Positions 1 through 9,061 of a stretch of DNA of 25,328 nucleotides are shown piece after piece. The position numbers were made by a program, and so were the translations under genes. Every line of letters begins with the position of its first letter. Position 1 is the stretch's first letter. The notes beneath the pieces were generated by a model. It was given only the letters and a program-made list of their open reading frames with translations. It had not been told where the DNA came from and did not search any database. The DNA comes from Bacteroidales bacterium UBA1410 (GTDB lineage: Bacteria; Bacteroidota; Bacteroidia; Bacteroidales; Dysgonomonadaceae), in NCBI GenBank assembly GCA_002305015.1, contig DBPW01000020.1, positions 32,463 to 57,790 on the forward strand, written 5' to 3'.

Positions 1-849
1 CCCATTTTGACTCAACGCCATCTCGATCCTGCGCGACCCAATCCGATAACGTGTGCCGGACATGCCGATTTGATTCAGGCAAAAGAGGGCGATTGGTGGG
101 CTGTTTTTTTGGCTTGCCGTCCTATTGATCATTTATTTGAGAATTTGGGACGCGAAACCTTCATGATGCCTGTAAAATGGAGTGAAGATGGCTTCCCGTA
201 CATGACGCAGGGGAAAGATGTGGTACCCATGATTCTCAAAAGAGAAGGGGTGAAACGGGGAGATGAGGTTACTTTTGGAAATTTTGTGAAAAGCGATGAT
301 TTTGACAAACCCCTGTTAGGGTTGGAATGGATGACATTAAGGGGACCGGCAACCGATTGGTATTCCTTAACCCAAAATCCGGGATACCTTACGTTACGGT
401 GTGCGGATGTGGCGGCTACGGAAAAGAAAACTCCGGCTTTTGTATGTCGTCGGATGCAGCATCATAAATTTGAATGTACTACCCGTATGCTGTTTAATCC
501 TGACGATGAAAAAGAAGCTGCCGGACTTTTGTTGTTTAAGGATGAAAATCATCAGTATTTTCTGTCGGTAAGTCGGTCCGGCAACAAACGACGGATTGCG
601 CTTGTAAAAATTTCCGAAGATGGGAACACGATCTTGGGTGAACAAAAAATTTCCGATTTGGATAAAGATAAACCTATTGATTTGAAAGTAGTTTCATCCG
701 GAACACATTATGATTTCTATTATGCTTTAAGTGAGGGCAAATGGGAGGTAGTATGTCGGGATATTTCCGCCCGGTACTTGTCGACGGCCCATTGTGGCGG
801 TTTTACCGGCACAACTATCGGGATGTATGCGACCTGCAAATCGTATTAA
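1..849 (+). CDS. GH43 glycosidase, C-terminal part (5' end outside window)
   Basis: The reading frame is open from base 1, so the start and most of the catalytic beta-propeller lie upstream; 282 codons remain. The first ~75 residues are the last blade of a GH43 propeller: the motif CAGHADLI carries the conserved His of the family, followed by WWAVFLACRP and GRETFMMPV, typical of GH43 beta-xylosidases and arabinofuranosidases of the XynB-like subfamilies. Residues ~95-280 look like the beta-sandwich domain (GH43_C2/DUF1349-like) that packs on the propeller and closes the active site. The catalytic Asp, Asp and Glu are not visible, so activity cannot be checked. Expected role: removal of xylose or arabinose from xylo-oligosaccharides, probably in the periplasm. 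It lies 184 bp upstream of xusA in the same direction. The TTG at position 7 is not a credible start because the homologous sequence begins in mid-domain. Confidence 0.88.
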   Translation, partial: PILTQRHLDPARPNPITCAGHADLIQAKEGDWWAVFLACRPIDHLFENLGRETFMMPVKWSEDGFPYMTQGKDVVPMILKREGVKRGDEVTFGNFVKSDDFDKPLLGLEWMTLRGPATDWYSLTQNPGYLTLRCADVAATEKKTPAFVCRRMQHHKFECTTRMLFNPDDEKEAAGLLLFKDENHQYFLSVSRSGNKRRIALVKISEDGNTILGEQKISDLDKDKPIDLKVVSSGTHYDFYYALSEGKWEVVCRDISARYLSTAHCGGFTGTTIGMYATCKSY

Positions 850-923
850 ATGATAAACAATGCATTAAATCTTTAATAATAAGCGTATGATTGAAATTTA
901 TTTGAATGAAAAACTATTGAAAT

Positions 924-959
924 TTTTCTTCAAAATCATTAACCGGATTTTGAAGAAAA
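924..959 (+). repeat. 13-bp perfect inverted repeat (hairpin) in xusA leader
   Basis: TTTTCTTCAAAAT (924-936) and its exact reverse complement ATTTTGAAGAAAA (947-959) flank a 10-nt spacer. The RNA could form a long, A/U-rich hairpin. There is no run of T directly after the stem on either strand, which argues against a simple intrinsic terminator. It could be a regulator-binding site or an RNA element of the xusA leader. That there is an inverted repeat is certain; its function is not known. Confidence 0.75.
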
Positions 960-972
960 GACAGGGATTTTT

Positions 973-993
973 GGTAAACCAATTCAGTTTACC
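973..993 (+). repeat. 7-bp perfect inverted repeat, operator-like
   Basis: GGTAAAC (973-979) and GTTTACC (987-993) are exact reverse complements with a 7-nt spacer, giving a 21-bp dyad with half-site centres 14 bp apart. It lies 40 bp upstream of the xusA start and 13 bp after the longer repeat. The form suits a dimeric DNA-binding protein, but no regulator is encoded in the window, and an RNA hairpin is equally possible. Confidence 0.55.
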
Positions 994-1033
994 TGTTGAA
1001 CCGTTTAAAATATTATGTTAAATCTAAAATGTA

Positions 1034-4000
1034 ATGAAACAAAAAATGAGTCTATTCGATCAAAAACTTTTTCCATTTCTCGGAAAAAGTTTATTAAAAA
1101 GCCTTATGCTTTTGACTGCTGTTTTGTTGACTACGTCTCTTTCGGCACAAAATACCCGAAAGATTCAAGGGAAAGTCGTTGATGAACAAAACAATCCGAT
1201 AATAGGGGCTACCATTGTTGTCAAAGATGCGCCTACTATTGGAACGGTTACGGATATCGACGGAAATTTTTCCTTAACTATTCCGGTTAATAAACGCGTG
1301 ATTGTGGTTTCTTACATCGGTATGGAAACGCAAGAAATTGATGTTGCCAACAGGAATGAGTTTACCATCGTTCTTAAAGAGTCGGCTATCCAATTGGAAG
1401 AAATGATTGTGGTAGGGTATGGACAACAAAAAAAGGCGAGTGTTGTAGGGGCTATTACACAAACAAAGGGTGAAGTATTAGAACGTGCCGGTGGTGTATA
1501 TAGTGTAGGCGCGGCTCTCACCGGCAACCTACCCGGTGTGATCACTACCTCAAGTACAGGAATGCCGGGAGAAGAAGATCCAAAAATCCTGATTCGCGCC
1601 ATGAGTTCTTGGAACAATGCCGAACCGCTTGTTTTGGTAGATGGTATTGAACGACCTATGAGCAGTGTGGACATTAGTTCCGTTGAATCGATATCGGTAC
1701 TGAAAGATGCTTCGGCAACAGCAGTGTATGGCGTCAGAGGAGCAAACGGGGTAATCCTGGTTACAACGAAACGGGGTAGAGAGGGAAAACCCCACATCGA
1801 TGCATCGGCAAGTACGATAGTAAAGGCACCGTCCAAGTTACCCAATAAGTATGACTCGTATGATGCATTAATGTTTCGTAATATAGCAATTGAACACGAG
1901 TTGAGTTTAGTCCCCGAGTCATGGAATTATATCAAACCCCAAAGTGTAATTAATAAATACCGCTATCCTGCAGATTGGCAAGAAGCAGAACGTTACCCAA
2001 ACGTAGATTGGCAAGATGCGCTTTTTAAAGATTATACTACCTCGTATAATGCAAACCTGAATATCAGCGGAGGTACCAATTTCGTTAAATATTACGCAGC
2101 GGCAGATTTTGTTGATGAAGGCGACCTTTTTAAAGTATGGGATAATGGTCGTAATTATAAAGCCGGTTATTCGTTTCAACGTATTAATGTTCGAAGCAAC
2201 CTCGATTTTCAATTGACAAAAAGTACCTTATTTAAGGTAAATCTTGCGGGCTCCAACGGGAAAAAGAAAACACCTTGGGGACAAACCAATTCTTCGGATT
2301 GGGGCGTTGCTCAGCAATGGGCCGGGGCATACAATATTGCACCGGATGTATTTCTTCCGAAATATGCCGATGGTTCATGGGGATATTATCCCAGCATTTC
2401 GAATGTTTCCAATTCTGCCATGATTTTGTCCATCGGCGGAGTAATGTACACCACTACTACAGCTATCAATACCGATTTTGTATTGGAACAAAACCTGGAT
2501 TTTCTTACCAAAGGGTTAAATTTCAGAGGAACTGTTTCGTGGGACAATACTTTTGTTGAATATAACCGGGGGATCAATGACCTTTATAATGATGCTCCTC
2601 AAAAATGGATTGACCCCGATACAGGGATTCCTCGTTATAAGGTTGAGTTTGAAAACAACAATAAGTTCGATTTTATGCAAGGCGTATTGTGGACTACTCA
2701 ACCCGGTACGGTAAATAATAACCTCACTCAACGCAATTTATATTATCAGTTGCAATTGAATTGGGCTCGCGACTTTGGTCAACATAATGTTACGGCTATG
2801 GGCTTGTTTAGCCGTCAGGAACGGGCAACAGGTAGTGAGATTCCCCATTATCGCGAAGATTGGGCATTTCGCGGGACTTACAATTATGCCAATAAATATT
2901 TTTTGGAATATAACGGTGCCTATAATGGTTCGGAAAAATTTGCCAAAAAGAATCGTTTCGCATTCTTTAATTCGGGAGCCGTGGGTTGGATGGTTTCGGA
3001 AGAACCGTTTATGAAATCGCTTGAATTTTTGGATATGTTGAAATTGAGAGCTTCTTATGGCGAGATAGGCGACGACAATGTGGGAGGACGTTGGTTATAC
3101 ATGACCCAATGGGCATATGGCGGAAATTCTTCACTCGATATTTATCATGGAACCAGTCCTTATACCTGGTATAGAGAAGCCTCGGTTGGGAACCCTGATG
3201 TAAGATGGGAAACGGTAACCAAGACCAATTTCGGTGTCGATTATTCTTTTTTAAACGGCCTATTTACAGGGAATGTCGAGCTATTTCGCGATCAACGCAG
3301 AGATATTTTGGTGTCCGGAAATTCACGAGCCGTACCTCCTTATTTCGGAACAACTCCTCCTACTGCCAATCTGGGAAAAGTGCGCACAAGTGGCTATGAG
3401 CTTGAGCTGAATATCAATAAGAGATTTGCCAATGAGTTACGTTTATGGGGAAACTTTAACTTGACGCATGCAAAAAACAAAATTCTGGTAAAAGACGATC
3501 CGGAATTGCTTCCTGCTTATCAAAAAGATGCAGGATACAGCATTAATCAGTTTCGATCGTATGTCGATGCCGGATATTGCAATACGTATGATCAGCTTTT
3601 TGGTAGTCCGCAGCACGATTTAAATGATCTTCATAAATTGCCCGGGGATTATTATATTATTGATTTCAATAGCGATGGGATTGTTGACAGTAAAGACCAA
3701 ATCCCATATGGGTATGCAGATGCACCTCAAAATACCTATAATACTACTATCGGATTCGAATGGAAAGGGTTTAGTGCTTTTGTTCAATTCTATGGAGTTA
3801 CCAATGTTACCCGTGACGTTCCTCTTCAAAGTTTCGGGAGCCAGTTAAATACCGTATATGATATGGGGAGTTGGTGGTCAAAAGAAAATACTTCAGCCGA
3901 TATACCTGTACCTCGATGGTTATCCAGGCCGAGTTACAATAATGGAACTCAGTTTTTGTTCGATGGTTCTTACATTCGTTTAAAAAATGCAGAAGTGGCT

Positions 4001-4189
4001 TATACTTTTAACGGCGGATGGATTAAAGGATTAGGATTAAATACTTTAAGAATATTCATCAATGGAAATAATCTTTGGGTATGGTCCAGAATGCCGGATG
4101 ATCGTGAATCGAATTTCGCCGGGGCAGGTTTCCAAGGCGCATATCCTACAGTAAGGCGTTACAATTTAGGTATTCGATTTTCCTTGTAA
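1034..4189 (+). CDS. xusA: SusC-like TonB-dependent outer-membrane transporter XusA
   Basis: Imports xylo-oligosaccharides across the outer membrane using TonB energy; its partner is the SusD-like lipoprotein of the next gene. The 1051-residue product has a signal peptide ending near SLSAQN (~39), a carboxypeptidase-regulatory-like domain (~42-125, with IQGKVVDEQNNPIIGAT), the plug opening (MIVVGYGQQKKASVVGAI), the SusC signature LVLVDGIERP followed by VLKDASATAVYGVRGANGVI, and a beta-barrel ending YNLGIRFSL. An EF-hand-like acidic loop begins at D877 (DFNSDGIVDSKD), common in this family. The ATG at 1034 overlaps a preceding ATG-TAA pair by one base; a second Met lies at codon 5. The name rests on synteny with the known xusA-xusB-xusC-xusD-xusE-xyn10C xylan operon and on family membership. 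Confidence 0.93.
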   Translation: MKQKMSLFDQKLFPFLGKSLLKSLMLLTAVLLTTSLSAQNTRKIQGKVVDEQNNPIIGATIVVKDAPTIGTVTDIDGNFSLTIPVNKRVIVVSYIGMETQEIDVANRNEFTIVLKESAIQLEEMIVVGYGQQKKASVVGAITQTKGEVLERAGGVYSVGAALTGNLPGVITTSSTGMPGEEDPKILIRAMSSWNNAEPLVLVDGIERPMSSVDISSVESISVLKDASATAVYGVRGANGVILVTTKRGREGKPHIDASASTIVKAPSKLPNKYDSYDALMFRNIAIEHELSLVPESWNYIKPQSVINKYRYPADWQEAERYPNVDWQDALFKDYTTSYNANLNISGGTNFVKYYAAADFVDEGDLFKVWDNGRNYKAGYSFQRINVRSNLDFQLTKSTLFKVNLAGSNGKKKTPWGQTNSSDWGVAQQWAGAYNIAPDVFLPKYADGSWGYYPSISNVSNSAMILSIGGVMYTTTTAINTDFVLEQNLDFLTKGLNFRGTVSWDNTFVEYNRGINDLYNDAPQKWIDPDTGIPRYKVEFENNNKFDFMQGVLWTTQPGTVNNNLTQRNLYYQLQLNWARDFGQHNVTAMGLFSRQERATGSEIPHYREDWAFRGTYNYANKYFLEYNGAYNGSEKFAKKNRFAFFNSGAVGWMVSEEPFMKSLEFLDMLKLRASYGEIGDDNVGGRWLYMTQWAYGGNSSLDIYHGTSPYTWYREASVGNPDVRWETVTKTNFGVDYSFLNGLFTGNVELFRDQRRDILVSGNSRAVPPYFGTTPPTANLGKVRTSGYELELNINKRFANELRLWGNFNLTHAKNKILVKDDPELLPAYQKDAGYSINQFRSYVDAGYCNTYDQLFGSPQHDLNDLHKLPGDYYIIDFNSDGIVDSKDQIPYGYADAPQNTYNTTIGFEWKGFSAFVQFYGVTNVTRDVPLQSFGSQLNTVYDMGSWWSKENTSADIPVPRWLSRPSYNNGTQFLFDGSYIRLKNAEVAYTFNGGWIKGLGLNTLRIFINGNNLWVWSRMPDDRESNFAGAGFQGAYPTVRRYNLGIRFSL

Positions 4190-4222
4190 TAGATAACTAA
4201 TAATAATGAAATTAAAAAAACA

Positions 4223-6166
4223 ATGAAACATATGTATAAAAATATTTTATGGATCAGTTTATTGTCCATAACAGTAGGAATGATTTCTTGTGTAGATTAT
4301 TTGGAAAAAGCGCCCGAATCAATAGTATCAGAAAATGAGGCTTTTAAGAATTTCACTAATTTCCAGGGATTTATCGAAGAGATATATAATTGCATTCCCG
4401 ATAAAGAAAAGTGTTATTGGACAACTTCGTGGAACTGGGGAGATGACGAGATCATGAATACGGAAGCTGACTGGCACATGGTACATCAAGTTGATCTCGG
4501 TAATTTTTGGGCTTGGCAGGCAGGAAGAATGAGTCAACCGGGACAATGGCTGGATAAACCTTCAACTAATCCTACCTCGACCAATAAGTTTGATCATGCT
4601 TTGTGGCCTCATGCTTGGTATTGTATCCGTAAAGCAAATCTAGGCCTTGCTAATCTTGATAAATTGACGGAAGTGACTTCGGAAGAAAAAAATTGTATTG
4701 AAGGGCAATTGTATTTTTTCAGGGCTTGGTGGCATTTCGAAATGATGCAATTCTTAGGTGGTTTACCCTATATAGAAGAGGTTTTACCCGCAAGCGGCAA
4801 ACTCACTTTACCTCGTTTAAGTTACCAAGAATGTGCAGATAAAGCAGGCGCCGATTTCAGGAGAGCTGCCGATTTATTACCTATCGATTGGGATAAAACC
4901 ACTGTGGGAAAGAAAACCTTAGGAAAAAACCAATTGCGAGTCAATAAAATTATGGCATTGGGTTATCTGGGAAAAAATTACTTATGGGCAGGGAGTCCTC
5001 TCATGAAAAATGGACCACAGACAGGCGGAACCAAAACCTATGATTATGATGAAACATATTGTAAAAAAGCTGCTGAGGCATTTGGGGAATTATTGAGTTT
5101 GGTAGAAAATGGAGAAACACAATATGCGTTGGCCGAATTTAATTATAAAGACATTTATAATCACGTAAAAGCCAATAATGCAACCTCTTGCTTTAGCGAT
5201 ATCTTTTATACGACAGGCCAAAATTGGTTGATGCCCGGAACAACGGAAGCTATTTTTCGTGGCCCTTCAACCGATTATAATGGAAGCAATTGGAATACTT
5301 CGAAAACCTTCGGTCCCAAGGTTCGGGGACTTGTGGAGCATGATAATATTATTCATCAGCCGACGGCCAATTATGTGAATTTATATGGTATGGCTAACGG
5401 TTTACCGTTGGATGATCAGCATTCGGGATTCGATCCGAATTATCCGTTTAAAAATCGGGATCCTCGTTTTTATCATGATATTGTGTTTGATGGTTTCAAA
5501 TATGTGAATGCGGCTATGCCGGCCGATATGGAAGATTTGCGTTATTGCAGTCTTCACACCGGAGGAATCATGAGAAGCGATGCCAATGGAAGCCGTACCG
5601 GTTATTTCATCCAGAAGCTGGTACCGCATACCTGCAATAAATATGATGGGACATACAATTGGAGCGGCAATCTTCACGTCTATTTACCCTACATGCGTTT
5701 GGGGGATATTTATTTGATGTATGCTGAGGCTTGTGCGGCCTTTGGTGGTGCAAACGGAAAATCGGACAATTTCACAAAAACCGCTGAACAAGCCATTAAT
5801 ACACTTCGTGATCGGGTAGGTGCCGGTCATGTGGGTTCTGCTTATTTATCAAATTCTCAAAAATTTATGGATGAAGTGCGTAGAGAACGGGCGGTTGAAT
5901 TATCGTTTGAGGGTTTTCGTTTCAATGACTTGCAACGCTGGCTGTTGCTTACGGAATATCCGTATAATGTAAAAACTTCCCAGGAATTTGACAGGATGGA
6001 AAATAATGAATTTTTTAAAAATAATGACCCGAAGGATGCCAAGGTTTCCAATTTCAGAGAAGTTCCTATTTTGACTCGCCAATTTAGCACAAAGCACTAT
6101 TGGTTTCCATTAAAAATTGAGGATACTTCGTTGTACCCTGAATTCGGACAAAATCCGGGTTGGTAA
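4223..6166 (+). CDS. xusB: SusD-like surface glycan-binding lipoprotein XusB
   Basis: RagB/SusD family protein of 647 residues, the lid and binding partner of the preceding SusC-like transporter; it would sit on the cell surface and deliver xylo-oligosaccharides. It starts with a lipoprotein signal whose lipobox is GMISC with Cys23 as the lipid-modified residue, followed by VDYLEKAPESIV, a usual SusD opening. Family marks further on include LYFFRAWWHFEMMQFLGGLP, a late LGDIYLMYAEACAAFGG helix, RRERAVELSFEGFRFNDLQR, and the end EFGQNPGW. It begins 33 bp after xusA. A second Met lies at codon 4, so the start could be three codons later. No damage is visible. Confidence 0.93.
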   Translation: MKHMYKNILWISLLSITVGMISCVDYLEKAPESIVSENEAFKNFTNFQGFIEEIYNCIPDKEKCYWTTSWNWGDDEIMNTEADWHMVHQVDLGNFWAWQAGRMSQPGQWLDKPSTNPTSTNKFDHALWPHAWYCIRKANLGLANLDKLTEVTSEEKNCIEGQLYFFRAWWHFEMMQFLGGLPYIEEVLPASGKLTLPRLSYQECADKAGADFRRAADLLPIDWDKTTVGKKTLGKNQLRVNKIMALGYLGKNYLWAGSPLMKNGPQTGGTKTYDYDETYCKKAAEAFGELLSLVENGETQYALAEFNYKDIYNHVKANNATSCFSDIFYTTGQNWLMPGTTEAIFRGPSTDYNGSNWNTSKTFGPKVRGLVEHDNIIHQPTANYVNLYGMANGLPLDDQHSGFDPNYPFKNRDPRFYHDIVFDGFKYVNAAMPADMEDLRYCSLHTGGIMRSDANGSRTGYFIQKLVPHTCNKYDGTYNWSGNLHVYLPYMRLGDIYLMYAEACAAFGGANGKSDNFTKTAEQAINTLRDRVGAGHVGSAYLSNSQKFMDEVRRERAVELSFEGFRFNDLQRWLLLTEYPYNVKTSQEFDRMENNEFFKNNDPKDAKVSNFREVPILTRQFSTKHYWFPLKIEDTSLYPEFGQNPGW

Positions 6167-6202
6167 GTTAGATTTGTACAAAAACATTTAAATAACTAAA
6201 CA

Positions 6203-9034
6203 ATGAAATATATACAAATAAAATTCATTTTATGTGGAATGTTAGCTTTCTTATCATTTTATATAAAAGCACAAACATTTGCAGAAAATGGGGTTGATTC
6301 GCTGAATAACGGTAAAGACTCACTAGTTCAGGTGGCATACCAGAAGGTAGCATCAAGCGACTTGCCGGGAGGTGTTTCGATGATCAATGTTAGAGAACTG
6401 ATCAAGAAGAACTATTATACCTATAGTTTGGATAATATGGAGGGATATGTTGGCGGATGGAACGGAAATTCATTGTGGGGAATGGATTCCTATTTGGTGT
6501 TGGTGGATGGAATTCCTCGCGATGCAAGTAGTGTATTACCGGAAGAAATAGAACAAATCACTTTTTTAAAAGGAGCTTCGGCAGTTGTTCTTTATGGCAG
6601 TCGTGCTGCAAAAGGTGTGATTTATATTTCTACAAAAAAAGGGAAAGCCGAACCCTTTAAAATCAATGCACGTGCCAATACGGGTTTTCATGTTTCGAAG
6701 CGTTATCCCAAGTATTTGGGTTCGGCAGAATATATGAGCCTTTATAATGAAGCTCGTGAAAATGATGGTTTGCAACCCCTATATAGCGAGGAGGATATAT
6801 ACCATTATTCCACAGGGGAAAATCCGTACCGATATCCGGATATCGATTTTTATTCTTCCGACTATTTGAATAAGGCGTATAATCGTTCGGATATAATGGC
6901 AGAATTTACGGGTGGGACCAATAGAGCCCGGTTTTATACCAACATAGGATACGCTCGTCAAGGTGACGTGTTTAATTTTGGTGAAGCCAAAAATAATTAT
7001 TCTAGTCGTTTAAACATTCGGGGAAAGGTCGATGTAACATTCAACGATTACATTCGTGCTTCGATAAATGCGAATACTATATTTAACGATTCCCGAAGTG
7101 CGAATGGGGATTATTGGGCAGCCGCTTCCACAATGCGCCCTAATCGGCTATCGCCACTGATTCCCTTGGATTATATTGAAGAAAATGATATCAACTCATG
7201 GACTTTAATTAAAAACAGCAGTAATATTATTGGTGGTAAATATTTTTTGGGAGGTACTCAAATTGATATGACCAACATATTTGCCGATTATTATGCCGCC
7301 GGTTATAATAAATCCACAACCCGACTTTTTCAGTTTGATACGGGAATCGATTTTGATTTGTCGTCGTTATTGAAGGGACTCTCGTTCCGTACTCAGTTTG
7401 CGGTTGATTATGCCACTTCTTATAGGACTTCGTATGATAACGAATATGCTGTTTTTGAGCCTGTTTGGTCGAATTATAACGGTAAGGATGTGATTGCCGG
7501 TCTTACGAAATATGGGAATGACAGGAAACCCGGAATACAAAACATTGGTGAGAGTGCCTTTAATCAGACGCTTGATTTTTCGGGAGCCTTTAATTATAAA
7601 ACATCGATCAACTCTATTCATAATATCTCCGCTATTTTAGTAGGTGCGGGTTATCAACAAACCCAATCGGGGGTGTATCATCGGACTGCGAATGCAAATT
7701 TGGGCTTACAGCTGGATTACAATTATAAAGATAAATATTTTGCAGAAATTGGTTCTGCCCTTGTTCATTCCGCTAAGTTGGCCAAAGGTCACCGTAATGC
7801 CTTTTCACCTTCGCTTACTTTAGCGTGGAAGATGCATAACGAGGATTTCCTTAAAAATTCGCAAGTGGTTGACGAATTCGTGTTGAGTACATCGGGCAGC
7901 ATTTTGCATACCGATCTGGATATTTCCGATTTTTATATGTACACCGCAAATTATACACAAGCTCAAGGAGCATGGTGGGGGTGGTATGATGGAGCTGTAG
8001 AACGGTCAACCAACTCGTTGAGAGGCAGTAATGAAGATTTGACTTTTATAAAGAGAAAAGAATTTTCAGTAAATGCACGAACTTCGTTATGGCATAATTT
8101 GATTAATGCGGATGCTTCGTTTTTTATTAATTCGATGGAAGGTATGATTGTTAGACCTTCGACAGTTTTTCCGAACTATTTTTTTACTTATTGGCCGGAA
8201 GCTTCCTTTATTCCCTATCTTAATTATAACAATGACAAACGTATCGGATTTGATTTCAATGTTAAATTCAACAAGCGCATCGAAAAAGTCGATTTATCTT
8301 TAGGAGTGAGTGGTACTTATTATGATACTGAAGCAACCCAACGCGACGAAAACTATGAGTGGGCTTATCAAAATAGGGTTGGACATCCTGTTGATGGTAT
8401 TTGGGGATTGCAAAGTGAAGGTTTTTTTCAAGATCAAGAAGAAATCCTCAATTCACCCGAACAAAAATTTGGTGGAACGGTAAAGCCGGGAGATATTAAA
8501 TATGTGGATCAAAATAAAGATAATGTAATCGATGAAAAAGATGAAGTCTTTTTAGGACGAGGCGGATGGTATGGAACGCCATTTACCCTGGGTGTGAATC
8601 TGACTGCAAAATGGAACAATTTCACCTTATTTGTTTTGGGGACAGGTAATTATGGAGCATATGGATTGAAAAATAGTACGTACTATTGGATTTATGGAGA
8701 CAGAAAATATTCGGAAGTTGTTCGTGGTCGTTGGACAGAGGAAACAAAAAAATCGGCAACTTTTCCTCGTTTGACAACAGAAAGTGGCAGCAATAATTTT
8801 AGGAATTCCGATTTTTGGCTGTACAAAACAGATCGTTTTAACCTTGCCAAAGTTCAACTCACCTATGATTTACCTAAGCACATGTTGCGTAATTTCTTTC
8901 TTCATGAGGTTTCCTGCTATGTTAGTGGTTCTAACCTGCTAACGGTTTCCGATGAACGTGAAATTTTAGAGATGAATATTACCAGTGCTCCACAGACAAG
9001 ATTTTATAATCTCGGAGTTAAAGTAGTGTTTTGA
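6203..9034 (+). CDS. xusC: Short SusC-like TonB-dependent transporter XusC
   Basis: Second SusC-type porin of the locus, 943 residues, expected to pair with XusD. After a signal peptide ending near FYIKAQ (~24) there is no carboxypeptidase-like N-terminal domain. The mature protein goes almost directly into a TonB-box-like stretch (DSLVQVAYQKVASSD) and then the plug, with LVLVDGIPRDASSV and FLKGASAVVLYGSRAAKGVI. The barrel ends FYNLGVKVVF. An acidic calcium-loop-like motif begins at D769 (DQNKDNVIDEKD). The shorter N-terminus looks like a trait of this XusC lineage and not a truncation, because signal peptide and plug are both present and the frame is clean; this is inference. It begins 36 bp after xusB and ends 27 bp before xusD. 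Identification as xusC rests on its place in the operon. Confidence 0.9.
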   Translation: MKYIQIKFILCGMLAFLSFYIKAQTFAENGVDSLNNGKDSLVQVAYQKVASSDLPGGVSMINVRELIKKNYYTYSLDNMEGYVGGWNGNSLWGMDSYLVLVDGIPRDASSVLPEEIEQITFLKGASAVVLYGSRAAKGVIYISTKKGKAEPFKINARANTGFHVSKRYPKYLGSAEYMSLYNEARENDGLQPLYSEEDIYHYSTGENPYRYPDIDFYSSDYLNKAYNRSDIMAEFTGGTNRARFYTNIGYARQGDVFNFGEAKNNYSSRLNIRGKVDVTFNDYIRASINANTIFNDSRSANGDYWAAASTMRPNRLSPLIPLDYIEENDINSWTLIKNSSNIIGGKYFLGGTQIDMTNIFADYYAAGYNKSTTRLFQFDTGIDFDLSSLLKGLSFRTQFAVDYATSYRTSYDNEYAVFEPVWSNYNGKDVIAGLTKYGNDRKPGIQNIGESAFNQTLDFSGAFNYKTSINSIHNISAILVGAGYQQTQSGVYHRTANANLGLQLDYNYKDKYFAEIGSALVHSAKLAKGHRNAFSPSLTLAWKMHNEDFLKNSQVVDEFVLSTSGSILHTDLDISDFYMYTANYTQAQGAWWGWYDGAVERSTNSLRGSNEDLTFIKRKEFSVNARTSLWHNLINADASFFINSMEGMIVRPSTVFPNYFFTYWPEASFIPYLNYNNDKRIGFDFNVKFNKRIEKVDLSLGVSGTYYDTEATQRDENYEWAYQNRVGHPVDGIWGLQSEGFFQDQEEILNSPEQKFGGTVKPGDIKYVDQNKDNVIDEKDEVFLGRGGWYGTPFTLGVNLTAKWNNFTLFVLGTGNYGAYGLKNSTYYWIYGDRKYSEVVRGRWTEETKKSATFPRLTTESGSNNFRNSDFWLYKTDRFNLAKVQLTYDLPKHMLRNFFLHEVSCYVSGSNLLTVSDEREILEMNITSAPQTRFYNLGVKVVF

Positions 9035-9061
9035 ATAAATTAAAGACGGATAAAAATAATT

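Larger units (their letters stand above)
850..1033 (+). promoter_or_regulatory. Intergenic leader region upstream of xusA
   Basis: This 184-bp AT-rich gap has no credible gene. It contains a 13-bp perfect inverted repeat (924-959) and a 7-bp perfect inverted repeat (973-993), listed separately. The only near match to the Bacteroidetes -7 box (TAnnTTTG) is TTTATTTG at 897-904, with TTTA at 872-875 as a possible -33 element 21 bp upstream. If this were the promoter, both inverted repeats would lie in an untranslated leader of roughly 120 nt. The promoter call is weak because the -7 box has a mismatch at its second base. A strong promoter is expected in front of a SusC gene. Confidence 0.4.

Noticed and set aside
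924..959. Intrinsic terminator for the upstream GH43 gene
   Set aside because: The stem is A/U-rich and not followed by a T-run on either strand, in contrast to the clear terminator at 14140-14180.
1312..1845. 177-codon minus-strand reading frame inside xusA
   Set aside because: It lies antisense to conserved SusC plug sequence and shows no domain or signal; it is a shadow of xusA.
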